Origin: an uncultured Bacteroidia bacterium
GTDB taxonomy: Bacteria; Bacteroidota; Bacteroidia; NS11-12g; UBA9320
Length of the DNA stretch: 64,000 nucleotides
Direction of reading: 5' to 3'
NCBI GenBank assembly: GCA_943789165.1
Contig: CALSTB010000005.1
Span: 465,001 to 529,000, forward strand
Shown here piece by piece: positions 62,562 through 64,000 of the stretch (position 1 is its first letter; each line of letters begins with the position of its first letter). Under the pieces are notes generated by a model. That model did not search any database and was not told where the DNA came from. It saw only the letters and a list, made by a program, of their open reading frames with translations. Made by a program: the position numbers and the translations under genes.

Positions 62562-63313
62562 AGTGGATTTTTAAAAAAGAATTCGAGTACTCTTGAAGGA
62601 TATTTTGAATAAATTTTCAAATAGTTTGTAACTAAACCATTTGCCTTACAAATCTGTAATATCTCTCGATTAATCTGAAGATTAGATTTCAAACCATCCG
62701 TGCTCGCTCCACCCATACGCATTGATGTCGTTATGATTGGCAAATAATCAAACCTAAATTCCGGCTCTTTAAATGTCCGCAACATTTGATCAAAGTCTGC
62801 TGCAATTTTATACTGGGTATCGAACAAATAAGATTCATACACTTCTCTTCGTGCAAAAAAGGAAGGATGTGCCGGCATTTTGCCTTTAGTGAATTGAGCG
62901 AAAGTCCACGACTTTGAACTGTAATGACGTAGCACCTTTTTTCTGTCATCAACGAATTGGATATCACCATAAACGCCCGTAACATCAGGGTTATCAATCA
63001 GGTGTTTCGCAACTTGAGTAATTATGGTTTCATCGTGTAAATAGTCGTCCGAATGCACAAAACCAATCACATCACCAGTAGCACGGTTTATGCCTTTATT
63101 TAGTGCATCGTAAATCCCCTTATCTGGTTCTGAAACGTAATTAGTTACGTGAGAGAATGATTTTATTATATCATTCGTGTCGTCCTTGGATCCTCCATCA
63201 ACCAATACATGTTCGATGTTATCATAATCCTGGTCTCTCACACTTTCGAGGGTCTGCTTGATGTATTGGTCGCTGTTGTAGGCGGCCGTGATAATGGAGA
63301 CCTTTAGGGGCAT
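62558..63313 (-). CDS. Family 2 glycosyltransferase
   Basis: Inverting GT-A glycosyltransferase. The start KVSIITAAYNSDQYIKQTLE, the DGGSKDDTNDII loop, DKGIYDALNKGINRATGDVI and FVHSDDYLHDE (the DxD-like motif) match the WcaA group. It has 251 residues, a single domain without membrane helices. Start just after the repeat-rich gap that follows the carbamoyltransferase. It likely adds a sugar to the lipid-linked unit. Confidence 0.88.
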   Translation of the reverse strand: MPLKVSIITAAYNSDQYIKQTLESVRDQDYDNIEHVLVDGGSKDDTNDIIKSFSHVTNYVSEPDKGIYDALNKGINRATGDVIGFVHSDDYLHDETIITQVAKHLIDNPDVTGVYGDIQFVDDRKKVLRHYSSKSWTFAQFTKGKMPAHPSFFARREVYESYLFDTQYKIAADFDQMLRTFKEPEFRFDYLPIITTSMRMGGASTDGLKSNLQINREILQICKANGLVTNYLKIYSKYPSRVLEFFFKNPL

Positions 63314-63459
63314 TTGGTGGTTGGGTAGTTAGGTGGTTGGCACTTTGGCGCGTTAGCGTTTTGGGTTAAATGTATGGACTATGGTAAATGAAACATTAAA
63401 TGTTTGTTTATAAATCTGTAACTGAACTGTTGTAAGATCAAGGCTAAATCCTTTTTTTT

Positions 63460-63515
63460 CGCCAATCGCCAATCGCCAATCGCCAATCGCCAATCGCCAA
63501 TCGCCAATCGCTAAC
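63460..63515 (+). repeat. 7-bp tandem repeat (cgccaat) x7 next to the carbamoyltransferase stop
   Basis: Seven perfect copies of cgccaat (63460-63508), then a variant copy cgctaac (63509-63515) that contains the stop codon of the minus-strand gene. The gap 63314-63510 otherwise holds only short degenerate words (gttaggtggttgg) and no gene. Confidence 0.93.
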
Positions 63516-64000
63516 CCCTCGTAATCACATAATTCTCCAAAACCAACACATCCATATCTGTACGCGCAAAACAATCGTATGCATGGCCTGGATCATTTAC
63601 TATGGGTTCATTTTCATTAAAAGACGTGTTTAGTAAAATAGGAATTCCACTTTTTTCACTGAATCTTTTAATCAAATTATAATACCTAGGATTGTCTTTT
63701 TCTTCTACGGTTTGTAGTCGGCCGCTGCCATTAACGTGTGTAACTGCTGGAATTACGCTATGCTTTTCTGCTTTGATGTTATACACTTTCTCCATAAACG
63801 GAACGTCATCTACAACCTCAAAGTAATCCTTTACTGCCTCTTTCAAAATTGAAGGAGCAAAAGGTCTAAAGCTTTCACGTCTTTTAATCTTGCTATTCAA
63901 TAATTCTTTCGCATCTGACCGACTAGGGTCGACTATAATACTACGATTACCCAAAGACCTTGGACCAAACTCTGCACGACCTTGGAACCATCCTATTACC
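63511..64000 (-). CDS. Carbamoyltransferase C-terminal part (NodU/CmcH family), cut by the window edge
   Basis: C-terminal portion of a carbamoyltransferase that would transfer a carbamoyl group from carbamoyl phosphate to a sugar hydroxyl. It continues past 64000: the frame reads VIGWFQGRAEFGPRSLGNRS from the edge, the motif preceding the NodU C-terminal domain. Then RESFRPFAPSILKEAVKDYF, VNGSGRLQTVEEKDNPRYYN and GIPILLNTSFNENEPIVND. Only about 163 residues are in the window; the true start and the N-terminal domain are outside. It is the upstream gene of the polysaccharide cluster. Confidence 0.9.
   Translation of the reverse strand, partial: VIGWFQGRAEFGPRSLGNRSIIVDPSRSDAKELLNSKIKRRESFRPFAPSILKEAVKDYFEVVDDVPFMEKVYNIKAEKHSVIPAVTHVNGSGRLQTVEEKDNPRYYNLIKRFSEKSGIPILLNTSFNENEPIVNDPGHAYDCFARTDMDVLVLENYVITRG

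Noticed and set aside
63314..63510. Gene in the gap between GT2 and carbamoyltransferase
   Set aside because: The only open frame (63353-63574) runs through the 7-bp array and into the other gene; it has no family pattern.

Overview
The window comes from a low-GC member of the Bacteroidota, most likely Flavobacteriales. The evidence is a gliding/type IX secretion (T9SS) core (PorP-GldK-GldL-GldM-GldN) with a separate gldE-gldD pair, a T9SS-sorted surface protein, type II HMG-CoA reductase beside type 2 IPP isomerase (mevalonate route), Na+-NQR, a DciA-like protein after recF, and promoter-like TTG...TAnnTTTG boxes with little use of Shine-Dalgarno sites. I cannot fix the genus. No rRNA, tRNA, CRISPR, prophage or insertion sequence was recognised.

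Layout. 0.1-2.6 kb: NarL-type two-component pair with a TPR sensor. 2.6-4.3 kb: trpS and a deoxynucleoside kinase, both recognisable from end to end but broken by about a dozen small indels. 4.7-6.9 kb (minus): ribH, a TPR membrane protein and pdhA. 7.0-11.6 kb: recF, a DciA-like gene, rpe and a TonB-dependent receptor. 12.1-19.3 kb: two PorP/SprF-like genes (the first frameshifted) and gldKLMN, closed by a terminator. 19.4-21.1 kb: fused ftcD. 21.4-23.8 kb (minus): HMG-CoA reductase and fni. 23.9-26.5 kb: truB, ribF and an M23/LysM peptidase. 26.5-29.9 kb (minus): mutY-ssb-gldE-gldD. 30.0-34.7 kb: HU, a TPR protein, a 29-residue basic protein, rng, rlmH, a small protein and an MFS transporter. 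34.8-41.8 kb: nqrABCDEF and apbE. 41.8-45.4 kb (minus): a 1210-residue T9SS cargo. 45.6-53.4 kb: pepT, a candidate nqrM, small envelope proteins, a LytS/LytTR pair, mazG, a coiled-coil protein, a lytic transglycosylase and a PLP-homeostasis protein. 53.4-57.6 kb: a DUF4296 lipoprotein, mutS2, a hotdog protein, smpB and a four-helix-bundle protein. 57.6 kb to the end (minus): a surface-polysaccharide cluster running off the right edge.

How the genes fit together. The Por/Gld proteins build the T9SS that would export the 1210-residue cargo, whose C-terminal sorting domain is visible. ApbE attaches FMN to threonines seen in NqrB and NqrC, and the small four-cysteine membrane protein at 47 kb may help mature the iron site of NqrD/NqrE. 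The polysaccharide genes encode a WecA/WbpL-like initiating transferase with a matching sugar-nucleotide reductase, an Idh-type dehydrogenase, two glycosyltransferases, an FkbM methyltransferase and a carbamoyltransferase.

The least explained feature is a family of collinear, modular intergenic repeats (near 4.3, 11.6, 13.2 and 21.1 kb, with a shorter relative at 46.9 kb). One of its words also appears inside the mutS2 coding sequence. In addition, three short tandem arrays start at or next to stop codons (smpB, the GT4 gene and the carbamoyltransferase).
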